Source of the DNA: Planctomycetota bacterium
Lineage (GTDB): Bacteria > Planctomycetota > Brocadiia > Brocadiales > Bathyanammoxibiaceae
DNA: 41,994 bases
Reading direction: 5' to 3'
Assembly: GCA_023261505.1 (NCBI GenBank)
Contig: JAHFOV010000013.1
Span: forward strand, 1 to 41,994
Shown piece by piece: positions 1 to 6,864 of this stretch (its first letter is position 1; every line of letters begins with the position of its first letter). The position numbers and the translations under genes were made by a program. The notes beneath the pieces were generated by a model that made no database searches, was not told the origin of the DNA, and was given only the letters and a program-made list of their open reading frames with translations.

Positions 1-1216
1 AACAGACGAGCCGATCACTAAAGAGCAATGGTGGCACTAAAACGTCCAGTGACAGTATTAGAGGAAATATAGCGAAGACAAGCAAGGCGAGAACTACACC
101 GGCCCTCTTTGGCCTCTCCCCATAACCGCTTACCAGCCAATACCAGAACTCAAGCGAGAACCAGCCCTTCATCTTCTGCCTGCACTCCATCTCCCCGTAA
201 TGGAAATCCCCTGCCTTGTTCCAATCCTTCTTGTCCTCGAAGTTGCGCTTAAGCTCCAGATACAGCCTACGCACTTGTTCATAGGGCTTCTCAAAAAGTT
301 CTTTTATAGCTTTTTTATATTGAGGATCAGTTGATAATTTTAGCAGTTCATTTTTTTCCTTGGAGGATAGAGTTCCTTTTAAAAATAGGAGTTTTTCCTT
401 CTTTTCGTATCGTATTTTGTCCTTAACATACGTGGGCCATTTTACTTCAGCAGGCAACTTTTCAAGTTCAACTGACACTTCAATGTTGCCTCTATCACAA
501 TCAAGTTCATCCCCTAAGACGTTTTGTCTGCAATGGGGAAAGACAAACAGGAGCTTCTCTGGTTTCTCATTAAATTTGCAATACCTGAAATCAATCTTGT
601 CTATGTTGGAATGGAGGAAGCTAACTTTACTCAGGTCTGTCTCTTCAAAGACCGCCTGTTTGTGTGTCCTGGGGAATTCACTCCACCAGAACTTACAGGG
701 CTTCTCAAATTTGGTCTTTATAAAATATACCTGGCAATCAAAATGAGGACTATCAAAATCTACTACTCCTTCCCCAATAAAATAGGTATCGCTAAAAGAA
801 ACTTCCTCACTTTTGAATTGTGTATCTGAAAACTTTACTTCTTTTTTAAACTCCGCTTCTCTAAAATTTGTCTTGCTTCCTTGAAAGATGGTTTTGGAGA
901 AGTCTACCACTTCCAAAAATTTAGTCTTGAAGAAATTCGCCCTGTGCGAGAATGTGGCCTCAGAGAAATCTACAGGTTTATCAAAGATACGTTTTATAAA
1001 ATAATTGCCATCAAAATCCCTGGGGAAGTAACAGCCCTTCAGGTTTATCCTTCCCTCTCCTGTGGTTACCCTTTTTTCTATCTCGTTCTTAAATTCCTCT
1101 GGATTCTTTGCCTCATCAGTAGAGTGCAGTATGCAGTAGCCGTCGGAAAGCGGAACTTCATGACACTTATAAGACGGGTCATATTTTGATTTCCATTTGC
1201 ACTTCTCGTCTGGCAT
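1..1216 (-). CDS. Pentapeptide-repeat membrane protein, C-terminus cut by window edge
   Basis: The frame is open on the minus strand from an ATG at 1216 to the window edge, about 405 codons. It is preceded by GGAGA eight bases upstream. The N-terminus has Cys6, Cys18, Cys28 and His31, a spacing that suggests a small metal site. Residues about 75-200 contain pentapeptide-type repeats with Phe recurring every 5 or 10 residues (for example FSEATFSHRANFFKTKF), which in this family fold as a quadrilateral beta helix. A charged helical segment follows, and a hydrophobic segment begins near residue 385 (VVLALLVFAIFPLILSL), so the protein is probably membrane-anchored. The family is often linked to membrane channels or signalling, but no specific function can be assigned. 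Several short plus-strand frames over this region are shadows. Confidence 0.85.
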   Translation of the reverse strand, partial: MPDEKCKWKSKYDPSYKCHEVPLSDGYCILHSTDEAKNPEEFKNEIEKRVTTGEGRINLKGCYFPRDFDGNYFIKRIFDKPVDFSEATFSHRANFFKTKFLEVVDFSKTIFQGSKTNFREAEFKKEVKFSDTQFKSEEVSFSDTYFIGEGVVDFDSPHFDCQVYFIKTKFEKPCKFWWSEFPRTHKQAVFEETDLSKVSFLHSNIDKIDFRYCKFNEKPEKLLFVFPHCRQNVLGDELDCDRGNIEVSVELEKLPAEVKWPTYVKDKIRYEKKEKLLFLKGTLSSKEKNELLKLSTDPQYKKAIKELFEKPYEQVRRLYLELKRNFEDKKDWNKAGDFHYGEMECRQKMKGWFSLEFWYWLVSGYGERPKRAGVVLALLVFAIFPLILSLDVLVPPLLFSDRLVC

Positions 1217-1572
1217 GAGTTTTTCTCCGAAAAACAGGGGTTAGAAGCAGGGGTTAGGGATTAGAGGTTAGGGGTTAGCAAAACAAAAGATTGCTACTCC
1301 CTGCTCCCTATTCCCTGGTCCCTATTCTCAATATTTTGTTGCGTCCTTTTTGGAGTCCCCGCCAAGGCGAGTCCGCCCTCCAAAATGACTGGCGGGCTTT
1401 CAGTCTATGGCGTGACTTCGGGGCCAAAGCCCCTCGTAATGACAGCACACTACACCTTCACTACAGATTCTTCGCTCCGCTCAGAATGACAGCTTTCTTA
1501 CTTATAAAAGGGGGTGGTAAGGGGGCTTTGCCCCCTTACATCTTCGGTAAGGTGTTAAACTAAAATATAGCA
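1217..1572. repeat. Gene-free repeat island (heptamer arrays and palindrome remnants)
   Basis: No gene is seen here. At 1235-1280 there is a tandem heptamer-like array of the form GGGGTTA/GGGATTA. At 1293-1330 a facing C-rich array (CTACTCC, CTGCTCC, CTATTCC) is roughly complementary, so a long imperfect hairpin is possible. Next come GC-rich fragments (GCCAAGGCGAGTCCGCC at 1363-1379) and AGATTCTTCGCTCCGCTCAG near 1468, a partial copy of the widespread AGAATCT...GCGAAGCG element seen more fully at 24178-24252. The 90-codon plus-strand frame across this region is composed of repeat sequence and is not called a gene. Confidence 0.7.
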
Positions 1573-1767
1573 TCATGAAAGGCCAAGTTTCTTTAACCTC
1601 TTCTCTACCTCCTCCAAAGGGCGAGTTGGTTCATTCCTCCTCTCAGCAAGGATTTTGAGGTCTTCTAGATCCTCCAGCATCGCCTCGTAATCCTTTATAT
1701 CCAGAACTACTGCCTCTTTTTTACCTTCTGCGCTAACGATGAACCTCTTTTTCTTTTTTGTCTTCAT
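1573..1767 (-). CDS. Small Phd/YefM-like putative antitoxin
   Basis: A 64-residue basic-then-acidic protein with a start ATG at 1767. The core (VVLDIKDYEAMLEDLEDLKIL) resembles the first part of Phd/YefM-type antitoxins, where 'VVLSxEDYExLxExLEDL' follows a DNA-binding strand. It begins 23 bp after the MNT nucleotidyltransferase stop on the same strand, so it is probably the third gene of the HEPN-MNT operon. No Doc, RelE or other usual Phd partner toxin is adjacent. It may be an orphan antitoxin or an accessory regulator; the assignment rests on a short motif only. Confidence 0.6.
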   Translation of the reverse strand: MKTKKKKRFIVSAEGKKEAVVLDIKDYEAMLEDLEDLKILAERRNEPTRPLEEVEKRLKKLGLS

Positions 1768-1790
1768 TTTGAAATCTCCTCTTATGGTTC

Positions 1791-2144
1791 TTAAATCTCA
1801 ATCTTTTCTTTAATAAAATTCTTATACCATTCTCGGTACTCTTTTGGGGTGATTAAGTGGATTTCGAAAGGGGCAGAAGTACCGAGCTTTTTTATAAGCC
1901 TTGCCCTGATTTCACTTTTTTGTTTATCGGTTTTTAATTCGGATGAGATTATCAAGATGTCAATATCCTGGGGGACTTCGTTTTTTCTAAGAATTGAGCC
2001 AAAGATAAAGACTTTCACCTTCCCTAAAACCTTTTCGCTCTCTCTTTTAATGAGTTCAGCGTATTTCAAGTAGTTTTTGAAATACTTTTCCTCCCTTTTC
2101 CTCCTGGCTAGCAAAAGGTCGGTAAGGGTTATTGCCTTTTTCAT
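1791..2144 (-). CDS. MNT-type nucleotidyltransferase (antitoxin partner of HEPN)
   Basis: A 117-residue minimal nucleotidyltransferase. The core motif is FGSILRKNEVPQDIDILI: Gly-Ser followed nine residues later by Asp-x-Asp, the metal-binding signature of the pol-beta superfamily, with FEIHLI as the likely third acidic strand. Members paired with HEPN proteins adenylylate or otherwise neutralise the HEPN toxin. Its ATG at 2144 overlaps the HEPN stop codon (ATGA), which implies translational coupling. The N-terminal 40 residues form a basic helix typical of the stand-alone MNT antitoxins. Toxin neutralisation is inferred from the family and the pairing. Confidence 0.85.
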   Translation of the reverse strand: MKKAITLTDLLLARRKREEKYFKNYLKYAELIKRESEKVLGKVKVFIFGSILRKNEVPQDIDILIISSELKTDKQKSEIRARLIKKLGTSAPFEIHLITPKEYREWYKNFIKEKIEI

Positions 2145-2548
2145 ATGGATTCGCTATGCTCACCACAAGATTTTTCTAAAAATCTGATTAGTTTCTTGAC
2201 AAAGTCTTGCATCTTTTCTACGCGATTCTTGCTAAATTCTACTGGTAAATATCTGGAAGTAAGATAAGCCTGCTCCAGGTCTCCAATCACGCTGGCATCC
2301 TTTCTCAAGATTTTCTCAATCTCTAATCTTTTATCAGAGTAGACCTTCGCCAGCCCTCCTAAGAGTTCCTCCAAAGAATGGGTCTTTGGATAATCTCTCA
2401 GTTTTAAGAACAGATAATATTTCAAGTAAAGCTGGGCAACTTGTTCCAGATTAAAGGCCGCCAGATTATAATTTCCTTCCTCAAGATAAAATTTGGCCCC
2501 TTTTAAAAACTCTTCTGCCCTCTTTTTCAGATAATCCACTTTGGCCAT
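2141..2548 (-). CDS. HEPN domain protein (probable toxin)
   Basis: A 135-residue all-helical protein of the HEPN family (higher eukaryote and prokaryote nucleotide-binding). It has the characteristic start (KKRAEEFLKGAKFYLEEGNYNLAAFNLEQVAQLYLKYYLF) and an Arg-x5-His motif in LRDYPKTHSLEELL, the RNase-type site of HEPN toxins. The usual Tyr two residues after His is replaced by Leu, so the AMPylation site known from HepT may differ here. It is followed by the MNT gene with a 4-bp overlap and then by a Phd-like gene. Likely a HEPN/MNT toxin-antitoxin pair; activity is inferred. Confidence 0.85.
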   Translation of the reverse strand: MAKVDYLKKRAEEFLKGAKFYLEEGNYNLAAFNLEQVAQLYLKYYLFLKLRDYPKTHSLEELLGGLAKVYSDKRLEIEKILRKDASVIGDLEQAYLTSRYLPVEFSKNRVEKMQDFVKKLIRFLEKSCGEHSESI

Positions 2549-2725
2549 CAGCTTATTTTACCCATTCGGAAAGACCTTAAATGTCTGTGCCTGCAATTTC
2601 CCATACCCTTGATGTTTTCAAAAGCATAATTGATTAACTGCAAAAACTCAATACTCAAGCCTGGGCCCTTCTCCGCCTTAGGCGGTTCAGGGTGACAATA
2701 GTGGACAAACCAGTGGAATCGCGTG

Positions 2726-2760
2726 GAATCTAGCCATTTACTTTTATGCTGTGCATGTTA
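2726..2760 (+). repeat. Left copy of 35-bp interrupted direct repeat
   Basis: A 20-bp block GAATCTAGCCATTTACTTTT at 2726-2745, then 8 unrelated bases, then CATGTTA at 2754-2760. The same arrangement occurs at 4493-4527 with 18 of 20 and 7 of 7 matches and identical spacing. The two copies enclose the hypothetical-HicB-HicA cassette. They could be boundaries of an inserted cassette or a duplicated promoter/operator. Confidence 0.55.
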
Positions 2761-2773
2761 AACTTTGGGTGTG

Positions 2774-2965
2774 ATGAACACGATGGAGAAACCTATAAAT
2801 AAAAGGGCAAAGGCCCGGCTGCATGAGAAGACCGACAAGATTCTGGAGGTCACCATGCGGCAGAACTTTTATGGCACTGTGACCCTGGAGGTCTCCCTGG
2901 TGGACGGCATCATCAGGAACATCCGCACCAGGATTGAGGAACAGGAGCTGGTGGGGAAGGAGTAA
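2774..2965 (+). CDS. Small protein, possibly DUF2292/YezD-like
   Basis: A 63-residue product if started at the ATG at 2774. A TTG at 2765 and an ATG at 2786 are also possible, and no start has a strong ribosome binding site. A basic helix is followed by NFYGTVTLEVSLVDGIIRNI, which resembles the YezD/DUF2292 pattern of a short strand pair '(Y/F)GSVxIxxxxGxVxxIE'. YezD proteins often occur with sulfur assimilation genes, but none are adjacent here. Codon usage and composition look like real coding sequence. Function unknown; the family call is tentative. Confidence 0.5.
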   Translation: MNTMEKPINKRAKARLHEKTDKILEVTMRQNFYGTVTLEVSLVDGIIRNIRTRIEEQELVGKE

Positions 2966-3006
2966 AAGAAGGATTCCACGCTTTGCATTTAAGCGTCCTT
3001 TTACAA

Positions 3007-3036
3007 TTGACTTCCACATAAAGTTTTTGGTACACT
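3007..3036 (+). promoter_or_regulatory. Putative sigma70 promoter for the 3065 operon
   Basis: TTGACT at 3007-3012, an 18-bp spacer and TACACT at 3031-3036 lie 28 bp upstream of the GTG start at 3065. The -10 match is 4 of 6. Placement fits the first gene of the hypothetical-HicB-HicA cassette. Confidence 0.45.
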
Positions 3037-3064
3037 TGCCACGGGCTGAGAGAGGAAAAATATT

Positions 3065-3778
3065 GTGCTGGGAGAAGCAAGATCTATATATTTCTCTACG
3101 CAGTTAATACACCCTCCTATAAATCTAGAAGGAAGTAAGGATTCAATAAGAGCTATATACCATGAACTCTCAAAGGTTAAGGATTGCGAATATGACAACA
3201 TCAGTTTTGACGGATTTCCTACTTCTCCGCCAGAGTTTACAAGAAAGATAGGAACGACAACGTCGCGCTGTCGTTTCTATCCAGACCGCATCTTAATTGA
3301 AGAAAATTGGGCAGATATTACATCAGACAGTTTTGCGCAGAAAATCAGAGAAATATTAGATAGAGGATTTCGACTGTTAAATCTTAAGTTGCTAATAATT
3401 CAGATCTGCAGTGTGAGGTGTCTATTTACTCCCCGTTATTCAAGTGATTCGAGGGTGTTTTTGGCTGAAAAAGCCTGTGGGTTGCAAAATAAAATATCGC
3501 CCTATTTTAAGCGACCCTCACAGATGTTTGGGATGAGACTCTTATTTCCCCCCTTGAAGGGGATGACGCATTCCTTTGACATTCGGATAGAATCCTTTAA
3601 TCAAGACACTCGCCAAATTTTCGTAGAAACAACAGGCACTTTCCCGTTAGTGCAACCTATAACGCCTACAAACGTTGATGTAGCTTTAGTAAATATGAGC
3701 ACAGCCTATGGATTCTGCACAAACGAGATAAGAAACTTTCTAAACCAATTCGACTTAGCAGAAGGAGGAATCCAATGA
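3065..3778 (+). CDS. Hypothetical protein upstream of HicB-like gene
   Basis: A 237-residue protein starting with GTG at 3065, preceded by GAGAGG about ten bases upstream. No signal peptide or clear membrane segment is seen. The sequence mixes strands and helices, with a central hydrophobic stretch (LLNLKLLIIQICSVRCLF) and a C-terminal helix. The overall pattern faintly recalls the sporadic TIGR04255 family, but I cannot support that assignment. The stop overlaps the next start (ATGA at 3775-3778), so it is translationally coupled to the HicB-like gene. AT content is higher than in the flanking phage genes, compatible with separate acquisition. Confidence 0.7.
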   Translation: MLGEARSIYFSTQLIHPPINLEGSKDSIRAIYHELSKVKDCEYDNISFDGFPTSPPEFTRKIGTTTSRCRFYPDRILIEENWADITSDSFAQKIREILDRGFRLLNLKLLIIQICSVRCLFTPRYSSDSRVFLAEKACGLQNKISPYFKRPSQMFGMRLLFPPLKGMTHSFDIRIESFNQDTRQIFVETTGTFPLVQPITPTNVDVALVNMSTAYGFCTNEIRNFLNQFDLAEGGIQ

Positions 3779-4140
3779 AAGACTGGGTCGCTCCTGTGAT
3801 AGACAGATCCGAGATAAGACCGAAGCACTTCGGCAGGTGGGGAGAGCTCCCTTACCCTGATTTTGCTCATGCCAATGAGGATATTTCTTACTTGCTGAGA
3901 GTTCGTAATCTGGAGCTTCGTATTATCTACGAGGAAAAGGGAGTTACTATTAGTTGTCCAGAATTAGAACTTGCAATGTGCGGTGCTGATGAACCCGAGG
4001 CGTGGGAAAACTTTATGGGAGCTTACATTGACCTACTGGCTTTTCTGCATGACCACGAAGAGGAACTATCTGAGGAGTTAAAAAGAAAGTTAGAAACTAT
4101 AAGGCAACCAGTTTCCTTTACCGCAACTAAGGGAAAATAA
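3775..4140 (+). CDS. HicB-like antitoxin candidate
   Basis: A 121-residue acidic protein. The central segment (LELRIIYEEKGVTISCPELELAMCGADEPEAWENFMGAYIDLLAFL) has the layout of a HicB partial RNase H fold: a strand, 'xxSCPEL', a short loop, then a helix with regularly spaced acidic residues. It is coupled by ATGA to the gene before it and is followed five bases after its stop by a HicA-like reading frame. In most hicAB loci the toxin comes first, so this order is reversed. The HicB call rests on motif and neighbour and could be wrong; the gene itself looks real. Confidence 0.6.
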   Translation: MKDWVAPVIDRSEIRPKHFGRWGELPYPDFAHANEDISYLLRVRNLELRIIYEEKGVTISCPELELAMCGADEPEAWENFMGAYIDLLAFLHDHEEELSEELKRKLETIRQPVSFTATKGK

Positions 4141-4145
4141 ATGGC

Positions 4146-4429
4146 ATGCCTTCCTCTGATGAACTTAAGCGAGGTCTCTCTAGAATTGGATTCACCATTG
4201 AAGAGAAAAGAGGTAAGGGTAGAGTCATTGCATGGCCTTTTTCAGGTACAAGAATAAGATTGTCCTTGTAACTACCATACCTTACAGTAAGGACATTCCC
4301 CCTGGTACGCTTAGTTCTATTAAGCGGAACATCTGTTTACAAGATCGTACGGAATTTAAGCTTATGCTTTCCGGTGAGCTCACGCAAGAAGATTATCTGC
4401 ATATTTTACGCAGGGAAAACAAAATTTAA
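4146..4429 (+). pseudogene. HicA/YcfA-like mRNA interferase, frameshifted
   Basis: Two overlapping frames together give one HicA-like protein. The first (ATG 4146 to TAA 4271) starts MPSSDELKRGLSRIGFTIEEKRGKG, the usual HicA opening 'S..ELir.L.r.GF....kGKG'. The second frame, open through 4232-4429, continues LVTTIPYSKDIPPGTLSSIKRN and then a segment ending LTQEDYLHILRRENKI, matching the family's 'IP.HskEIppGTLrsIlrq...s.eeFl.lL'. A frame change of one base between about 4232 and 4271 is needed. This may be a disabling mutation, a sequence error or, less likely, programmed frameshifting. The catalytic His usual in 'HGSH' or 'KGSH' appears as GRV here, a further sign of decay or divergence. 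Confidence 0.6.
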
Positions 4430-4492
4430 GCGCCTTCATGAGAAGGTTTTTAAATTTTTTAATTTCAGTGTTAAAACCTGTTGCACCCTGTT

Positions 4493-4527
4493 GAATCTGG
4501 CCATTTATTTTTCTTAAAAACATGTTA
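4493..4527 (+). repeat. Right copy of 35-bp interrupted direct repeat
   Basis: GAATCTGGCCATTTATTTTT at 4493-4512, 8 bases, then CATGTTA at 4521-4527, matching the copy at 2726-2760. A promoter-like pair TTGAAT (4491-4496) and TTAAAA (4514-4519) with a 17-bp spacer overlaps this copy and would drive transcription toward the terminator at 4685. Confidence 0.5.
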
Positions 4528-4724
4528 TATAAAGAGGGGTGCTTGGGAAAAGAGACAAATAGTGGGGTAAACTTACAGGCAAAAAATAAGATAAGAATGT
4601 AGCGTGCGACCCTGAATCGCACGTGGAGTGTATCTAAAAACATTTCGGTAACCGAAGGTCCCGTATAATAAAGGGGTTCCATGAGGCCCGAAGGATGACG
4701 CAAAATCCTTCGGGCCTTTTTTTT
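4520..4724 (+). other. Possible short untranslated transcript (unclassified)
   Basis: About 200 bp with no credible open frame lie between a promoter-like pair ending at 4519 and a strong intrinsic terminator at 4685-4724. Inside are two further small hairpins: GTGCGA/TCGCAC near 4612-4632, whose TAGCGTGCGAC start recurs at 21234, and TTCGG/CCGAA near 4645-4658. It could be a small RNA, an attenuated leader of the capsid module or simply repeat debris. I do not recognise a known riboswitch or RNA family. Confidence 0.3.
4685..4724 (+). terminator. Strong intrinsic terminator
   Basis: A perfect 12-bp stem, GGCCCGAAGGAT (4685-4696) with ATCCTTCGGGCC (4705-4716), has an 8-base loop and is followed by eight T residues (4717-4724). 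It separates the toxin-antitoxin-like cassette from the capsid module that begins at 4787. Confidence 0.9.
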
Positions 4725-4786
4725 ATTCGCTTTGGGTGGACTTTACTTAGGCGAACTAACTCTGGTTCTACAAAAGGAAAAACAAG

Positions 4787-5485
4787 ATGCCTACTACCCT
4801 TTACAAGGCCTTTCAAGCAGAGATTCAAAACAAAGAGTCCGCCTCAGGCGGACAGAGGAGCCTGTGGGCGGTGGCCAGCCTGGAAGAGCCTGATAGAGAG
4901 GGCGATGTAATACTGGCCGGTGGATGGGAACTAGAAAACTACAGGAAAAATCCCGTCATCCTTTTCGCCCACAAGTATGACCAGCCCCCTGTGGCAAGGG
5001 CAGTAGAGATTGGGATCTCACAGAAGGGACTAAGATTCAGGGCCCAATTCCCCAGCCGTAATGAGTATCCCTTTGCCGACACCATATATCAGCTTTACCG
5101 GGGTGGGTATCTCAGGAGTTTCTCGGTAGGCTTTATTCCTAAACTCTGGCAGGACAGGGAGTCTATCTCAGGGGAGGGGCCTGGGGGCAGGCTTTTCAGG
5201 AGACAGGAATTGGTGGAGATTTCTGTAGTTCCTATCCCGACGCATCCTAAGGCCCTGGTGGAGGCACAGAATAAGGGCCTCCTGGGAAGGGAGGAGATTA
5301 GGATTCTGGAGGACATCTCTGCCTCTGCAGAAAACGAGGCTGAAAGGGAGGCCATCGTCAGGTTGGAACTCTTACTTAAGGGGGTGAAAGACCTGAGTTC
5401 TCAGGCGTTCCTCTCCGAGGAAGATTTAGAAGCCGCCGTGGAAAGGGCAATGAAAAAGTCTTTAACTTTTCTCAGACGGATTTGA
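4787..5485 (+). CDS. HK97-family prohead protease
   Basis: A 232-residue U35-type prohead protease that trims scaffold and capsid N-termini during phage head maturation. Visible hallmarks are 'SLEEPDREGDVI' near residue 31, the catalytic His62 in ILFAHKYDQPPVARA, and the serine region LRSFSVGF with the likely nucleophile Ser113, followed by 'VEISVVPIPTHPKALV'. The C-terminal third is helical and may act as scaffold. It lies directly upstream of the major capsid gene, the normal phage order. The palindrome TCCGCCTCAGGCGGA is embedded in frame near residue 17, giving ESASGG just before the conserved domain. The protein looks intact and full length. Confidence 0.93.
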   Translation: MPTTLYKAFQAEIQNKESASGGQRSLWAVASLEEPDREGDVILAGGWELENYRKNPVILFAHKYDQPPVARAVEIGISQKGLRFRAQFPSRNEYPFADTIYQLYRGGYLRSFSVGFIPKLWQDRESISGEGPGGRLFRRQELVEISVVPIPTHPKALVEAQNKGLLGREEIRILEDISASAENEAEREAIVRLELLLKGVKDLSSQAFLSEEDLEAAVERAMKKSLTFLRRI

Positions 5486-5531
5486 CATCTTATATCTGAG
5501 ATATATCTGACATACACAAGGAGACGATTGG

Positions 5532-6701
5532 ATGAGTAAAGAAATCTTGGAAAGAGTAGAAGCGGTAGAAAAGGTACTTAAAGGGATGCCCGATTGTCTG
5601 GAGAAGCACAAGGAGGCCGTGGCCAGCAAGATTGAGGCAGTGGTAAAGGGCAAAGTCCAGGAGGCGGTGTCCACCTGCTTGTCCGAAAAGCTGCATACCA
5701 GGAAGCTGGAGTTTCCAAGAGGTGAGACTTATCTGGATGGTGCTGAGGGATTCAGCATGGGGCGTTTCTTCAGGGCTTTAAGTACTAAGGACTGGACAGG
5801 TGCCCGCACAGAGAAGAAGGCCCTGGGGGAGGCTACTGGCCCCGCAGGTGGTTACCTGGTCCCTGAGGAATACGTAAGAGATGTAAAGGATAGGATTACT
5901 GTCCAATCAGTAGTACGAATGGCAGGGGCCACCGTCTATCCGATGGCTACCGATACATTAAACATCCCTAAGGTCTCAGGTGGTGCCACTGCCTACTGGC
6001 TCGGGGAGAACACCCAGATTCCGGGTTCAGACCCCACCTTCGCGCAGGTGCAATTAGTGGCCAAGGTCCTAGCGGTCATGATAAAGGTCTCTAACCAGCT
6101 CCTTGCCGACAGCTCAGGAGCAGCCGAAGTGGCCATCCGAAGGGATGTGGCAAAGACCGTAGCGCTGGCCGAGGACCTGGCCTTTATACAGGGCTCTGGC
6201 ACAGGTAATGAACCAAGGGGTATAGTCAATACCTCTGGCGTCAATGCGGTCAGTCTTGGGGTCAACGGCGGTACGCCCACCTTTGACACCATCTACGACG
6301 CCCTTTATCAGGTAGAGAAGAACGACGGGGTTGCCACGGCATGGATTATGCACCCAAGGACCAAGAACACCCTCAGAAAGATTAAGGACTCACAGGGTGA
6401 TTATATCTACACTTTGAGCCCGAGCCTGAAGGAGCCGGACAGCCTGGTGGGTATTCCTGTGTATTTTACCACCCAGATCCCCACCAATCTCACCGTTGGC
6501 ACCTCCACGGATTGCTCCTACATACTGGTGGGGCAATTTGACGAGGCTATAATCGGCGAACGACTCGGGATGGAGTTCGCAATAGACCAATCTGGCACTG
6601 CCTTTGAGTACTACCAGAGCTGGATTCGCGCCATAAACCGATTAGACTTCGCCCTGAGAACCCCAGAGGTCTTCTGCAAGGTGACAGGGGTGAGGCCGTA
6701 A
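5532..6701 (+). CDS. HK97-fold major capsid protein
   Basis: A 389-residue capsid protein with ribosome binding site AAGGAGA upstream of the ATG at 5532. Residues 1-95 form a charged coiled-coil delta/scaffold domain. Then EKKALGEATGPAGGYLVPEE marks the conserved start of the mature shell protein, with probable proteolytic cleavage around Lys96/Ala97. Later family signatures include AYWLGENTQIPGSDPTFAQV, the AEDLAFIQGSGTGNEPRGI spine-helix end, and the C-terminal P-domain segment FEYYQSWIRAINRLDF. Domain order, length and neighbours match Caudoviricetes heads rather than an encapsulin, which would lack the delta domain and protease. The frame is intact. Confidence 0.95.
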   Translation: MSKEILERVEAVEKVLKGMPDCLEKHKEAVASKIEAVVKGKVQEAVSTCLSEKLHTRKLEFPRGETYLDGAEGFSMGRFFRALSTKDWTGARTEKKALGEATGPAGGYLVPEEYVRDVKDRITVQSVVRMAGATVYPMATDTLNIPKVSGGATAYWLGENTQIPGSDPTFAQVQLVAKVLAVMIKVSNQLLADSSGAAEVAIRRDVAKTVALAEDLAFIQGSGTGNEPRGIVNTSGVNAVSLGVNGGTPTFDTIYDALYQVEKNDGVATAWIMHPRTKNTLRKIKDSQGDYIYTLSPSLKEPDSLVGIPVYFTTQIPTNLTVGTSTDCSYILVGQFDEAIIGERLGMEFAIDQSGTAFEYYQSWIRAINRLDFALRTPEVFCKVTGVRP

Positions 6702-6774
6702 GTAGGGATTAGGGGACGGGGGTTAGGGGTTAGCAAAATTCTGCTAATCCCTAGTCCCTAATCCCTGACCCCTG
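6702..6774. repeat. Heptamer-array hairpin after capsid gene
   Basis: The left arm, GGGATTAGGGG and related units (6704-6735), faces GCTAATCCCTAGTCCCTAAT (6743-6762) and CCCCTG. The hairpin begins immediately after the capsid stop codon at 6701 and separates the capsid gene from the next phage genes. The same class of array lies at the ends of many host genes in this window. Confidence 0.75.
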
Positions 6775-6795
6775 TTTTAATAAGAGGTAAGGAAA

Positions 6796-6864
6796 ATGCA
6801 AAAGGTCTATAAGAATAAGATGGTAAGGCCCGGACAGACCGTTAAAAAGTCAAAGGGGAAGTAA
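6796..6864 (+). CDS. Tiny basic ORF between capsid and connector
   Basis: A 22-codon frame, MQKVYKNKMVRPGQTVKKSK ending GK, starts at 6796. It is preceded by GAGGTAAGGA at good spacing, and its TAA abuts the ATG of the connector gene at 6865. The strong ribosome binding site and tight packing argue for translation, possibly to couple expression of the connector gene. No family is recognised. Confidence 0.45.
   Translation: MQKVYKNKMVRPGQTVKKSKGK

Noticed and set aside
360-1189. Three overlapping plus-strand frames of 90-130 codons
   Set aside because: They are antisense to a continuous 405-codon minus-strand frame with clear pentapeptide repeats, a ribosome binding site and a membrane segment.
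1235-1330. Possible CRISPR array from repeated units
   Set aside because: Units are about 7 bases, contiguous and degenerate, with no spacers of constant length; no cas genes are in the window.
1291-1563. 90-codon plus-strand frame
   Set aside because: It consists of heptamer array and palindrome sequence with low-complexity translation and no ribosome binding site.
4600-4724. Fluoride or other known riboswitch
   Set aside because: Conserved core motifs of the riboswitches I know are not found; the hairpins include a repeat also seen near 21232.
5532-6701. Encapsulin instead of phage capsid
   Set aside because: An N-terminal scaffold domain, an adjacent prohead protease and connector/tail genes all indicate a phage-type head.
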